44,717 nt of DNA from Microvirga tunisiensis (GTDB lineage Bacteria; Pseudomonadota; Alphaproteobacteria; Rhizobiales; Beijerinckiaceae), in contig NZ_VOSK01000031.1 of NCBI RefSeq assembly GCF_009296175.1, forward strand, positions 1 through 44,717, given 5' to 3'. The translations under genes and the position numbers were made by a program. The notes under the pieces were generated by a model. The model was not told the DNA's origin. It saw nothing but the letters and a program-made list of their open reading frames with translations, and ran no database searches. Within the stretch, counting starts at the first letter, position 1; the number at the start of each line of letters is the position of its first letter. Positions 1-7,366 of this stretch are shown here, one piece after another.

Positions 1-150
1 ATGCGTTTGCCCGGCAAATGCGGCTCCATCCGATCCCACTGGTGATCTTTCAACATCAGACGAACTCCGCTCACCCAAGCCTCCGCGCCCAAAAGGAGCT
101 TGAATCAGATTTGCGAGTCCGTCGAAAGCCTGAATGTCAACGCGCTCTAG
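1..150 (-). mobile_element. IS5-family element, 5' end only, running off the window edge
   Basis: These 150 bases are the exact reverse complement of the last 150 bases of the window. A start codon at 56 (minus strand) opens an IS5-type transposase N-terminus, beginning MLKDHQWDRMEPHLPGK, that runs off the left edge. The inner boundary is the tetranucleotide CTAG at 147-150, which fits the 4-bp YTAR target preferred by the IS5 group. The element sits exactly at the end of the adhesin gene, whose TAG stop lies inside this CTAG. Because a target duplication copies pre-existing bases, the stop is probably native and the adhesin is probably uninterrupted. Confidence 0.8.
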
Positions 151-1913
151 TTCAGCGTGAAGGACATGCCGCCTGCCACGCCCCATTCTCCGTCAGCCGT
201 GCTTGCGGAGATATTGTAGCGAGCAACGCCGTCCTCGCTGTTCCAGCCAACACCCATCGCCATTGCGGTTGACCCGCGCCAATGGCCGGAGCCAGCCGCC
301 ACACTCAGCTTGCCCGGTCGCGGGTCGTACCGGAGAGACGCCGTTGCAAGGCCGACAGCCGCCGCCGCTCTCGCCTCTTTGCGGACCTCCCCGATTTCTC
401 CCGAGAGCGCGCTAAAGCGGCGATCGACATATTCCTTCATGATGTCGATGCGGGTATCGGTATAGGTCTTCCCTCCCCCGGCAGCGGCCTTGAGTTGCCG
501 CACGTTCACCGCGTCAAGGTCCTTCACGCCGTCCGCCACATTGCTGATCTGGACCGGCTTGCTCTTGTCGCCCCCGCTTAGAGAGATCCGATTGCCCTTC
601 GAGCCGTCCGCATTGCGGTCGTACTTGACGGTGCTGTCATCGAGGGCAGCAATCGCGCCGCCTACGTTCCGGTACTCGCGATCTTGGACCTGATAGGTAG
701 GCATCAAGACAGCGCCGCCATCCATCCCCGAGCCAGCCGCAGCCGCGCCAGCCGACCTGCCATTGATCGTCTGGCCATTCCCAGGACCAACCGCAGCCCC
801 ACCGCCGAGAGCGGCGGCCAGGGCGCGCAGTTGCGCAACGTTCGCCGCGTCCGTGTTTTCCGTGCCTGCGGACACATTGGTAATCTGGCGCTCAGCGCCA
901 GCCGTCCCAACGGAAACGGAGTTAGCCCGATCCGTCTTGGAGCCATCACCGAGAGCCACCGAGTTGTCATGTGCGGCCACCGATCCAGCACCGACGGAAA
1001 CAGTCTTGGCTCCGGTCGCTTGCGCGTCCGGGCCGTTGCTGTTGGTGCGGAAGTTGGTAATGCCCTTGCCGGCATTCACATTGTTGATCCAAGTCGAATG
1101 CTGATCAACGGTGACGGTCAGACCGGCAACCTTAGTCTCGACTGTGCCGATCCGGGTCGAATGATCCGCCAGTTGCGAGGTATGGCTTGCTAGAACGTTC
1201 TCGGCCGCATCAAGTCGGACGCCATGAGACGCAACGGTTGTCTCTAGGCCACCGATCCTAGTTTCGTGGTTAGCGAGGGTCTGATTTTGGGCGTTATTGA
1301 CAGCCTCGACACCATCAAGGCGGCCATCTTGGGCGGCGTTCTTGTTCTCGACATTGGTTAGACGAGTATCTTGAGCCGTATTCACAGACTCAGCGTTTGT
1401 AAGACGCGTGTTTTGAGCGTTGTTGACCGCCTCCACGTTATCCAGCCGAGTGTTTTGTTGGCCGTTAACTGCCTCAATGTTGCCAAGCCGTGTCTCGGCG
1501 CTGCCAAGGCGAGCCTCATGATTGTTGATCTGGTTAGTGATCGCTGGGTTGAGACGGATCGGGCTTCCAGCCGAGCCATCGCCAACGACGGTAGATTCAT
1601 CAGTTGCAATCACCACCTCGCCGCCGCTACCGCTGTCATTCCGAATTTGGTTGATCTGGTTCTGGATGTTGGTGAGCGCGTTATTGACCTCAGTGGCGCC
1701 CACCCAGGTGCCTTGGATCACATTGTCTGTGCCGTTGGTGCCGCACTGAATTGGCTCCCCGGCGGACGCGCTGCCCCCATTTCGAACGATACAGCCACTG
1801 GTGCCCGTCACTTTGGGAGCAGTTTGTGCGCGAGCCGCAGGACTAAAACCAGAAACGGCAATCGCGGCCGCAACGAGGGCCGCGATGAAACGAGGAGGAG
1901 AGTGTAGGGACAT
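147..1913 (-). CDS. Trimeric autotransporter adhesin (YadA-like)
   Basis: A 588-residue surface adhesin of the type Va secretion (YadA) family. A signal peptide covers about residues 1-30, ending AARAQ. Residues ~154-223 form a coiled-coil stalk of near-exact 14-residue repeats of the type NTRLDNVEAVNNAQ. A YadA head-type stretch (SVALGDGSKTDRANSVSVG) lies at ~305-340, followed by two neck/stalk motifs of the type ITNVSAGTENTDAANVAQL and ISNVADGVKDLDAVNVRQL. The C-terminal ~90 residues are the outer-membrane anchor, with coiled coil leading into beta strands. Such proteins trimerise in the outer membrane and mediate adhesion or autoagglutination. The end GGMSFTLN is unusual because anchors normally finish on an aromatic residue. 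The TAG stop coincides with the IS5 target site. The start has no strong ribosome site but directly precedes the signal peptide. Confidence 0.88.
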   Translation of the reverse strand: MSLHSPPRFIAALVAAAIAVSGFSPAARAQTAPKVTGTSGCIVRNGGSASAGEPIQCGTNGTDNVIQGTWVGATEVNNALTNIQNQINQIRNDSGSGGEVVIATDESTVVGDGSAGSPIRLNPAITNQINNHEARLGSAETRLGNIEAVNGQQNTRLDNVEAVNNAQNTRLTNAESVNTAQDTRLTNVENKNAAQDGRLDGVEAVNNAQNQTLANHETRIGGLETTVASHGVRLDAAENVLASHTSQLADHSTRIGTVETKVAGLTVTVDQHSTWINNVNAGKGITNFRTNSNGPDAQATGAKTVSVGAGSVAAHDNSVALGDGSKTDRANSVSVGTAGAERQITNVSAGTENTDAANVAQLRALAAALGGGAAVGPGNGQTINGRSAGAAAAGSGMDGGAVLMPTYQVQDREYRNVGGAIAALDDSTVKYDRNADGSKGNRISLSGGDKSKPVQISNVADGVKDLDAVNVRQLKAAAGGGKTYTDTRIDIMKEYVDRRFSALSGEIGEVRKEARAAAAVGLATASLRYDPRPGKLSVAAGSGHWRGSTAMAMGVGWNSEDGVARYNISASTADGEWGVAGGMSFTLN

Positions 1914-2012
1914 TGAGGCTATACCGCCATGAGAGAGGGATCACTTTGAAGGGGAGAGCTATCGGGCGATAGCTTTACGCAACTCGTAGTCTTGGGAGGA
2001 TCGTCGTCTGGC

Positions 2013-2405
2013 TTAATGCCGACGAGCAGGATGGCGGCTGTCCTGCCACATGCAGGCTTGCGCCCCGATCAGCAGGTTCTCGACAATGCTCTTCGGTTCA
2101 TCCGGGTCAGAAGCCGCACCGGCTTTTCCCACCGCCTCGACCCATTGCTCAGCGATTTGCTCAACCTCGTGAAAGGATGAGCCGGATCCAAGCGCCCACA
2201 GCAATTTGCTGAAAGCACTCAGGGCGTCCGAGCCGGTAGATTTGGAAAGAGCCGAGCCTGTCATGCTCGCCTTGGTGAATTGATCCTCTGCGAGAGCGGA
2301 ATCCGTGCGGACTACCGAGAGGCATGGGGCCTTGACATTCATCATTGTACGTCGCTTGAAAACGAATTGACTGTGAAAGGCTTGCGTTTTCAGGGCGATA
2401 GGCAT
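2013..2405 (-). CDS. Hypothetical protein, 130 aa, family not recognised
   Basis: I do not recognise this family. The composition is soluble, with no signal peptide or membrane segment. The middle (SKSTGSDALSAFSKLLWALGSG, then FHEVEQIAEQWVEAVGKAG) looks helical, and the C-terminus is basic (RHPARRH). Two in-frame ATGs about 20 codons in, at 2345 and 2342, may be the true start because the part before them reads like untranslated sequence. The gene lies head-to-tail behind the adhesin gene with a ~100-bp gap and could share a transcript with it. Confidence 0.4.
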   Translation of the reverse strand: MPIALKTQAFHSQFVFKRRTMMNVKAPCLSVVRTDSALAEDQFTKASMTGSALSKSTGSDALSAFSKLLWALGSGSSFHEVEQIAEQWVEAVGKAGAASDPDEPKSIVENLLIGAQACMWQDSRHPARRH

Positions 2406-2518
2406 TCGCCCCTAAAGACAGCAGGGACCCATTGCGCTAGTACTTGCGCTTTCCATGAGAGGGAAAAGCGATGCAGTGACAGCGGTTTGAATACCTAACA
2501 AACCCTTATTTGCACTTA

Positions 2519-2560
2519 TATGCGCTAAAATAGATCGATTATGCGCTAAAATAGATCGAT
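2519..2560 (+). repeat. Perfect 21-bp tandem duplication at a gene start
   Basis: Two exact adjacent copies (2519-2539 and 2540-2560) of a 21-bp unit beginning TATGCGCTAAAATAG and ending ATCGAT. The last two bases form the beginning of the ATG of the winged-helix gene at 2559. The unit carries ATCGAT and an AT-rich core, so it could be an autoregulatory operator or iteron pair, or a recent slippage product. No Shine-Dalgarno sequence is visible between the repeat and the ATG. Confidence 0.85.
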
Positions 2561-2996
2561 GCAACAGCCTAAACCCGGAATCCCCGAGAAATCTCTCCTA
2601 TTTGTGCGCAAAGCCATCATTCGTATGGTTTTGTCGGACCTGCGGAGAACCGAGACAGGTAACCAGGCTCTGCAGCATCTTGGGCTCCTGTGGATTATCT
2701 ATGATTACGCTAGTGTTGATGAGCCTATATCCAGTGCCGAACTACAAGAACTGACGGGAGTAGTGCCGAGCGTTATTCTTCGGCTGACAACACGCCTGGA
2801 AAAGCTTGGATTGATTGCACGTCAACGTATGAAAGGCAGTCGCGGAAGAGCGTGGGCCTATTCTCCAGCTCTACCAAACGATGTGCTGCAAAGCGGCATA
2901 GTGGGTTTACCACGCCACATCAGTACGTCTCTTGCGACCCCTGAGACCCTTGAGAGCTTGGAACGTGAGCTAATGCCGGACAAAGACGGTGAGTAG
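2559..2996 (+). CDS. Winged-helix (MarR-like) DNA-binding protein, copy 1
   Basis: A 145-residue protein with a winged-helix core. Helices around IRMVLSDLRRTETGNQAL and HLGLLWIIYDY precede a recognition region, ELQELTGVVPSVILRLTTRLEKLGLI, and a basic wing, RQRMKGSRGRAWAY. This is the organisation of MarR-type or replicon-associated regulators. It is clearly paralogous to the gene at 3247, sharing the pattern GN-ALQ, ELTGV, RLE-LGLI-R and GRAW-Y-PALP. The start abuts a 21-bp tandem duplication, which suggests autoregulation. Its position just upstream of a RepC-like gene is compatible with a role in plasmid control, but that is inference; the ligand and target are unknown. Confidence 0.65.
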   Translation: MQQPKPGIPEKSLLFVRKAIIRMVLSDLRRTETGNQALQHLGLLWIIYDYASVDEPISSAELQELTGVVPSVILRLTTRLEKLGLIARQRMKGSRGRAWAYSPALPNDVLQSGIVGLPRHISTSLATPETLESLERELMPDKDGE

Positions 2997-3246
2997 GCTC
3001 TTTTCGCAATCTTTCTCTTTGGGCCTGTCACTCACGGATTTGACGCGATCGCTATAGGCATAAAGCCAAAAAGAACCCAATTATTCACAGATAACGCGCA
3101 ACGCCACTTTACCGCACTCTATTTTCATATATACGACGGATCGGGAGCACATCAGCCCGCACTCAGTTCCATCCGATCGGCTGACCTCCTTTCCCAGCAG
3201 CCGACATCAAGAGCGGTCAAATGCTCCCGAGTTCGAGTAATCTGGC

Positions 3247-3687
3247 ATGTCTATGCACGCCTCCTGTGTCCCCCTAAGAGGGCCGACAAACCCCCTCCAT
3301 CGGGCGATTATTCGCGAAGTCGTCGCTGAGTTTCAGAAGGTGGCTTCCGGCAATATGGCTTTGCAAGCCATCGCGATCCTCACAATCATCTACCAATTTT
3401 CCGATGAGGATGAGCGGGTCACGACGGCGAAGATCACCGAGCTAACCGGTGTGGGAGCATGGCCCATTATCAAGTTGACCCAGCGGCTCGAAGCTCTTGG
3501 TCTGATCACGCGCAGGCAGATAAACGCGCGTCACGGCAAAGGGCGGGCTTGGGAGTATAGACCCGCGCTCCCTGATCACCTCGTACAACACGCCACACGA
3601 GGTTTTCTGCCGGGAGGTGAGTGCTCCAGTTCAATTGTTGGAGTTGGTCCGTCACGTCCGCCTCTGACCAGCATCCAAGCGGCTTAA
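3247..3687 (+). CDS. Winged-helix (MarR-like) DNA-binding protein, copy 2
   Basis: A 146-residue paralogue of the preceding gene. Residues ~15-110 align along the whole winged-helix domain: HRAIIREVV helix, GNMALQAIAILTIIYQF, recognition segment KITELTGVGAWPIIKLTQRLEALGLI, wing RRQINARHGKGRAWEY. The C-terminal ~35 residues are low-complexity Pro/Ser and not conserved with copy 1. A second ATG lies two codons into the gene, and neither start has a good ribosome site. The ~250-bp gap between the paralogues is AT-rich. Tandem retention of two diverged regulators next to a replication gene suggests a dedicated control pair, which I cannot prove from sequence. Confidence 0.62.
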   Translation: MSMHASCVPLRGPTNPLHRAIIREVVAEFQKVASGNMALQAIAILTIIYQFSDEDERVTTAKITELTGVGAWPIIKLTQRLEALGLITRRQINARHGKGRAWEYRPALPDHLVQHATRGFLPGGECSSSIVGVGPSRPPLTSIQAA

Positions 3688-3834
3688 TCAGGTTCTCAAC
3701 CGGAGATTAGCGCGGCCGTTGGTGGATCAGTCTTAAACGTGGCATCGCGCTAATGTGCGACTCGTGCGCAAGCCGTCTTTCTCCCTGGCAGGACAAAGAC
3801 AGTGAGCGCCCGAACATTACGGAGAAACTAGAGA

Positions 3835-3911
3835 CCGAAAGAGAAAGGCCCTCACGATCCTGGCAGATCGAAAGGGCCTGTCACTGAACCAGAACCGCGA
3901 GGGGATCGCGG
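3835..3911 (-). ncRNA. Hairpin pair resembling a counter-transcribed RNA terminator upstream of repC
   Basis: On the minus strand, a 7-bp stem AGGCCCT/AGGGCCT (3846-3852 with 3873-3879) encloses a smaller hairpin and is followed by a T-rich tail (TTCTCTTT), so it reads as a Rho-independent terminator. Just upstream on that strand is a perfect 6-bp stem CCGCGA/TCGCGG (3895-3900 with 3906-3911). RepABC-family plasmids carry a small antisense RNA with such a terminator just upstream of repC to set copy number. The location fits, but promoter and transcript are inferred. The rest of 3690-4050 shows no gene. Confidence 0.35.
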
Positions 3912-4054
3912 AAGACCGTGCAATTAGCAGCTCCGATTTTCCCATCCCCAACAATCAAAGTCAAGCGGCGTCGTTTCGGTGGACACTCTCTTTTTGTCTC
4001 CAATCTGAGGCGAACAGTGTTGCCTATGAAATGGGATTACCGAAGGGCTTTCCG

Positions 4055-4819
4055 ATGAAGGCCAGCCCTCGCCTATCGACCGCAGGAAGCCGAAAGGTCT
4101 CCCCCGCCTTGCACCAGGCGCAGCAGATCGCTCGCAAGTATTCGGAGATCGAGCCGGTCTCGAAGCAAGTCGCCGTGACCGTCGCTCGACTGGCTGCAAC
4201 GCCTATGCGTCTCACGTCCGCCGACAAGGACATGCTGAATTTCCTTTTCGCGCGGTCGAAGTCAATCGACTGGACCGACCTCTCCAGTCCGCCAATTGTG
4301 TGGCCTTCCAATCGCGAGATTTGCATCGAAACCGGCCTATCCCTCGCCACCGTCAAGCGGTGTCTCAGGCGGCTTGCAGAGCGTGGATTGATCACCTTTT
4401 GCGATAGTGCAGATGGAAAGCGGCACGGCCACCGTTGCCCCGAGACAAAGCGGATCTTGCGCGCTTACGGCATCAACCTTGCCCCGATTGCCGTCCGCCT
4501 CGCAGAGCTTAAGGAACTTCACCGGGCCGCACACGAGGAGAAGGTTTTCAGCAAGCAATACCGCCGCGAAATCACAAGAGCCCGGCGCTCTATCCGCATG
4601 ACTATTGATGCAGGCCTAGAGTACCAGCTTGAAGGACCGTGGGTAGAGTTCCTTGAAGCCCTCTCTCTCATCACGGATGGCATGAGAACGGCGAGCATGG
4701 ATCTTGCCGAGTTGCGAGAGATTTATAGCGCGCTCGTGTCCCTCAAAGAGCGTGTGGATAATGCGTTTCTACGCGCCTCACATCAGCATAATATGAACCC
4801 CCAAAGGGGCTCAAAATGA
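4055..4819 (+). CDS. repC: RepC-like plasmid replication initiator (N-terminal domain), probably truncated
   Basis: A 254-residue protein resembling the N-terminal half of RepC initiators. It has a helix-turn-helix region (VWPSNREICIETGLSLATVKRCLRRLAERGLI), then the typical CDSADGKRHGHRC wing, a segment starting AYGINLAPI, and long helices. The start is placed at 4055 because GAAGGG lies 7 bases upstream; an ATG at 4031 has no ribosome site. Full RepC proteins are near 400 residues. Here the frame ends just after an ATGAACCCCCAAAGGGG stretch, where removing one base would give the continuation MNPKGAQNEPHHTN, so a slippage frameshift is likely. Beyond 4985 the gene is replaced by IS21 debris. 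No repA or repB lies upstream. Confidence 0.6.
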   Translation: MKASPRLSTAGSRKVSPALHQAQQIARKYSEIEPVSKQVAVTVARLAATPMRLTSADKDMLNFLFARSKSIDWTDLSSPPIVWPSNREICIETGLSLATVKRCLRRLAERGLITFCDSADGKRHGHRCPETKRILRAYGINLAPIAVRLAELKELHRAAHEEKVFSKQYRREITRARRSIRMTIDAGLEYQLEGPWVEFLEALSLITDGMRTASMDLAELREIYSALVSLKERVDNAFLRASHQHNMNPQRGSK

Positions 4820-4985
4820 GCCTCACCATACTAACTGAGGATACCGACGAAGCCGTCCACTTCGTCCAATCTGAAGCCGTCCAGGCGTTCCGATTTCAAG
4901 CCGCCCATGGTTCCGAGGTGAAGTCGTCCACCTCAGTGCCGCTCTTCGGATCGTTGATGGATGGTGGTGGAGGTGATGGCGCTGG
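4820..4985 (+). other. Residual sequence between RepC-like frame and IS21 remnant
   Basis: An ORF opens at 4816 by an ATGA overlap with the RepC stop and reads MSLTILTEDTDEAVHFVQSE onward into the IS21 remnant. It probably represents out-of-frame or degraded RepC linker sequence rather than a separate gene. I see no domain in it. Confidence 0.3.
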
Positions 4986-5345
4986 TCAAGTATCGGCTTG
5001 CGTGTGGCGGGTCTTGCGCAGGCTCTCGCCGGTCAGACTAATTCGGTAGGCGTTGTGCACGACCCGATCGAGAATGGCGTCCGCCAGTGTCGGAAGACTG
5101 CCGATCATCGCGTACCAGTTCTCGACCGGCACCTGGCTGGTGATCAGCAACGAACCGGCATCATAGCGGTCCTCGACGATCTCGAGCAGATCGCGCTGCT
5201 GCTCGCCGGTGAGCGCCTCAGGCCCCCAGTCGTCGAGCACCAGCAGCTTGGCCCGGGCGAGTGTGCGTAACAGACGAGAGTAGCGGCCATCGCTGCGGGC
5301 GAGATCGAGCGCTGCAAACAGCCGCGGCACACGATGATAGACGCC
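4986..5345 (-). pseudogene. istB: IS21-family helper ATPase IstB, C-terminal fragment
   Basis: The minus strand encodes about 120 residues of the C-terminal part of IstB, the AAA+ ATPase that assists the IS21 transposase. Recognisable stretches are YHRVPRLFAALDLARSDGRYSRLL, the Walker-B-like LLVLDDWGPEAL, the EIVEDRYDAGS segment, LLITSQVPVENWY, and the ending NAYRISLTGESLRK. The Walker A half and the partner istA are missing. The break at ~5340-5345 joins directly to an ABC permease fragment on the opposite strand, so this IS insertion and a later deletion removed the upstream part of the transporter. Confidence 0.85.
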
Positions 5346-5651
5346 CGCAGCCTCGGAAGCACTCGTACGGCTATGCTGCTCGAGGTCATTGTTCCGGGCG
5401 CGGCACCGAACATCGTTACAGGCCTGGTGATCGGCATGGGCACCTCCTGGTTCTGTCTCGTCACGGCCGAGATGATCTCCGGGCAGTTCGGCATCGGTTA
5501 CTTCACCTGGGAGTCCTACACGCTGCAAAACTATCCCGAGATCATCGTCGGCATGGTCGTGATCGGACTGCTCGGCATGGCCAGCAGTGCGCTCCTCAAG
5601 GCGGCGGGGGAGGCCCTCCTGCCATGGAACAAAAAGGAAGGCGGTCGATGA
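5340..5651 (+). pseudogene. ABC transporter permease, C-terminal fragment (SsuC/TauC type)
   Basis: About 100 residues of the C-terminal part of a sulfonate/taurine/nitrate-type permease. The fragment starts at ARSLGSTRTAMLLEV and contains the EAA-loop region (IVPGAAPNIVTGLVIGMG), followed by membrane segments ending near LLGMASSALLKAAGE. The N-terminal ~150 residues and the upstream binding protein are gone, replaced by the IstB fragment. Its TGA overlaps the ATG of the next gene (ATGA), the normal coupling of an ssuC-ssuB pair, so this was an organosulfur or similar anion importer before the rearrangement. Confidence 0.8.
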
Positions 5652-6490
5652 ACATCCAGGAACGCATATTCCGCGCCGCGACCGGGCGCGTTGAGGCCGA
5701 GCATGTGTCGATCCGGCTGGGTCGGGGCAGCACCGCGGCTGAAGCCGTCAGCGATGTGAGCTTCGAAGTTTTTCCTGGCGAATTCGTTTGCCTTTTGGGA
5801 CCGTCCGGCTGCGGCAAGTCCACGCTGCTCGGGGCTCTCGCGGGGCATATCGAACCGGTCGCTGGCAAGCTCTCCGTCGACCGCGTGCCCGTAAAAGGCC
5901 CACATCCGGAGCGAGGCATCGTTTTCCAGCATCACACGCTTTTCCCCTGGAAGAATGCTCGCGACAACGTTGCTTTCGGACCCAAGATGCGCGGCGTCAC
6001 GCGCTCTCAACGGAGGCTCGAAGCGGAGAGGATGCTGGAGCTCGTCGGCCTAAACGGATTTGCCGACCGCTATCCTTTCCAACTCTCCGGCGGCATGCAG
6101 CAACGTGTGGAGATCGCCCGCGTCCTTATCAATCAGCCGAAGCTGCTGTTGATGGACGAACCCTTCGGTGCTTTGGATGCGCTCACAAGGTTGATGTTGC
6201 AGGAACTGTTGCTCGAAATCTGGGAACAGTTCCGCAAGACGATCGTCTTCGTCACGCATGACATCGACGAAGCTATTCTCCTTGCCGATCGTATAATCAT
6301 CATGCAGGCCCAGCCGGGGCGAATTCGCGAAGAGTTCAATGTGCCCTTTGAAAGGCCCAGAACCACGGAGATCATTGCATCGGGCGAGTTCATGCGGTTG
6401 AAGCAGCATTGCCTGCGCCTGCTCCACAGCGACAGGCGGGGAGATATCCTGGCACGGCTTTCGCCACTCGGTTATTCCACCACGATTTAG
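5648..6490 (+). CDS. ABC transporter ATPase, sulfonate/taurine/nitrate type
   Basis: A 280-residue ATPase with Walker A GPSGCGKST, Q-loop FQHHTLFPW, signature LSGGMQQR, Walker B LLLMDEPFGALD and switch histidine VTHD. LFPWKNARDNVAFG and the GALDALTR pattern are typical of the SsuB/TauB/NrtD branch, which energises uptake of alkanesulfonates, taurine or nitrate. It follows the permease fragment with a 4-bp overlap, and AAGGAAGG upstream is a good ribosome site. Because the partner permease is truncated, this ATPase is probably an orphan. Nearby rhodanese and SAM-II riboswitch debris make a sulfur substrate more likely than nitrate. Confidence 0.85.
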   Translation: MNIQERIFRAATGRVEAEHVSIRLGRGSTAAEAVSDVSFEVFPGEFVCLLGPSGCGKSTLLGALAGHIEPVAGKLSVDRVPVKGPHPERGIVFQHHTLFPWKNARDNVAFGPKMRGVTRSQRRLEAERMLELVGLNGFADRYPFQLSGGMQQRVEIARVLINQPKLLLMDEPFGALDALTRLMLQELLLEIWEQFRKTIVFVTHDIDEAILLADRIIIMQAQPGRIREEFNVPFERPRTTEIIASGEFMRLKQHCLRLLHSDRRGDILARLSPLGYSTTI

Positions 6491-6546
6491 TGGATCGAAG
6501 ACTGCTGTTTCGTGGCGCCGTCACAAATCCTTCGGTAACTCACTTC

Positions 6547-6582
6547 GTCATTCACCTCCGGCAGTTCCCGGAGGTGAATGAC
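6547..6582. repeat. 15-bp perfect inverted repeat with 6-base loop
   Basis: GTCATTCACCTCCGG (6547-6561) and its exact reverse complement (6568-6582) are separated by 6 bases. The right arm contains the ribosome site and ATG of the IS6-family remnant, so an mRNA hairpin here would mask transposase initiation. It may also be part of the element's terminal structure. Confidence 0.7.
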
Positions 6583-6698
6583 GCTCAAAGAGCGCCGTTT
6601 TGACCGCTTGGTGATCCTGCTGTGTGTGCGATAGAAGCGCACGGGCATCCTGAGCCTGCGTGATCTGGAGGAGATGATGGCCGACAGGCTCGGCGCTG
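6578..6698 (+). pseudogene. IS6-family transposase, N-terminal remnant
   Basis: Reading from ATG 6578: LKERRFDRLVILLCVR, a TAG stop, then TGILSLRDLEEMMADRLG. This matches the start of IS6/IS240-type transposases (RRF..I.ILCVRWYL....LSYRDLEEMMAERG). The stop replaces the conserved Trp of the CVRW motif. The sequence then switches into rhodanese coding sequence on the opposite strand. It is a dead fragment that truncates the neighbouring gene. Confidence 0.7.
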
Positions 6699-6862
6699 AC
6701 CTCAATAATCCGAGGCCTGGGATCGTCCAGGGTCTTTTCGAGCCACTCTGTGGTCACGTGAGAGCGTTCATCGGAAGCCTGCAGGCGGAAGGCCAGGACG
6801 AACAGCGCTGTCGCGACGGCGACGACCGTAACCGGTAGCGCTTTGGTGCTCGTGCTAACCTC
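6695..6862 (-). pseudogene. Rhodanese-type sulfurtransferase, N-terminal fragment
   Basis: The minus strand reads ALPVTVVAVATALFVLAF (a signal-peptide-like stretch), then VTTEWLEKTLDDPRPRIIEVS. The latter is the standard opening of two-domain thiosulfate sulfurtransferases (..STEWLA.HLDDP..RIVEV). The gene is cut at this point by the IS6 remnant, so the GHIPGA and active-site Cys regions are missing. It lies directly downstream of the frameshifted small protein behind a SAM-II riboswitch, suggesting a former sulfur-responsive operon. No clear start codon is visible. Confidence 0.5.
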
Positions 6863-6872
6863 ACAGGGTTGT

Positions 6873-7054
6873 TCAGCGACGCTGGCTGAGTTGTTCACGT
6901 GCCGCCCGGCCGGCGTCCTCGATTGAGGCAACGATCGCCAGGTCGCGAGGCCGAATGCAAGGCCGGCGGTGAAGAAACGGAAGCTACCTTCAACGGCGAC
7001 ATCGATGCCCGCGGTAACGTCCCCGACTTCAATGACGTATGTGGTATGTGGCAT
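6873..7054 (-). pseudogene. Small FRFF-motif protein, frameshifted copy
   Basis: The ATG at 7054, with GGGAGC upstream, opens MPHTTYVIEVGDVTAGIDVA followed by EGSFRFFTAGLAFGL. The frame then runs on without similarity. Shifting frame at about 6950 gives RDLAIVASIEDAGRAAREQL and a stop at 6873, which restores the expected small helical C-terminus. It is paralogous to the gene at 30200-30484 (VIEIGSVTAGVA, GFRFF), and both sit ~200 nt downstream of a SAM-II riboswitch. The function is unknown. Such ~70-residue proteins with the pattern TAG...GFRFF are, to my recollection, common near sulfur genes in this group of bacteria. Confidence 0.55.
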
Positions 7055-7142
7055 GACAAAAGCTCCCTGCTGCCAACGCTGGGCTGGCCATGATGCGGTT
7101 GTCTCAAGAAAGAAAAATGTTGTCTGTGAGAGGCGACACCAA

Positions 7143-7250
7143 TCACGGCTGCCGCGAACGCGACGCACAATTCAATGCAGGGCAAATCTCAGCAGGGGAA
7201 CAATCATGACCGCAGTCCTTCGACGGGATCTCGAGGCGCACGGTACGCAT
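7143..7250 (-). CDS. Possible 35-aa cysteine-containing leader ORF behind the SAM-II riboswitch
   Basis: The ATG at 7250 lies about 10 bases after the 3' strand of the riboswitch (GCTAAGG), whose AAGG could serve as the ribosome site. SAM-II riboswitches classically sequester such a site. The peptide begins MRTVRLEIPSKDC and contains GHDC, EIC and LNC, four cysteines in all. It could be a cysteine-sensing leader peptide or simply non-coding leader. The second riboswitch copy does not conserve it clearly, so I hold it weakly. Confidence 0.25.
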   Translation of the reverse strand: MRTVRLEIPSKDCGHDCSPAEICPALNCASRSRQP

Positions 7251-7255
7251 CGTGA

Positions 7256-7306
7256 CGCCTTAGCGTTTGGTTTCGCGGCGCAAGCTGCTCATTTCAAACC
7301 ACCGTG
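7256..7306 (-). promoter_or_regulatory. SAM-II riboswitch, copy 1 (slightly degenerate)
   Basis: On the minus strand the segment shows the SAM-II core order: GGTGGTTTG, then GCAGCTTGCGCCGCG, then AAACGCTAAGG. It aligns position by position with the better copy at 30683-30737. The 5' CGG pairs with the CCG after CTTGCG to form P1, and the GCTAA element near the 3' end overlaps the potential ribosome site. SAM-II binds S-adenosylmethionine and turns off methionine/sulfur genes. Deviations from consensus (TGGTTT for TGATTT, CTAAG for CTAAA) fit a decaying copy ahead of a frameshifted gene. Confidence 0.7.
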
Positions 7307-7366
7307 GTCTCAGGCTCCGCATGGACCTTCTCGAGACACGAGGAGGATGGCTTGACCATATAGCCC

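Noticed and set aside
1270..1500. CRISPR-like periodic repeats
   Set aside because: The ~42-bp periodicity is in frame and encodes the 14-residue coiled-coil repeats of the adhesin stalk.
4816..5049. ORF opening with an ATGA overlap after the RepC-like gene
   Set aside because: It runs into the IstB remnant on the other strand, and its first part is probably out-of-frame RepC linker sequence.
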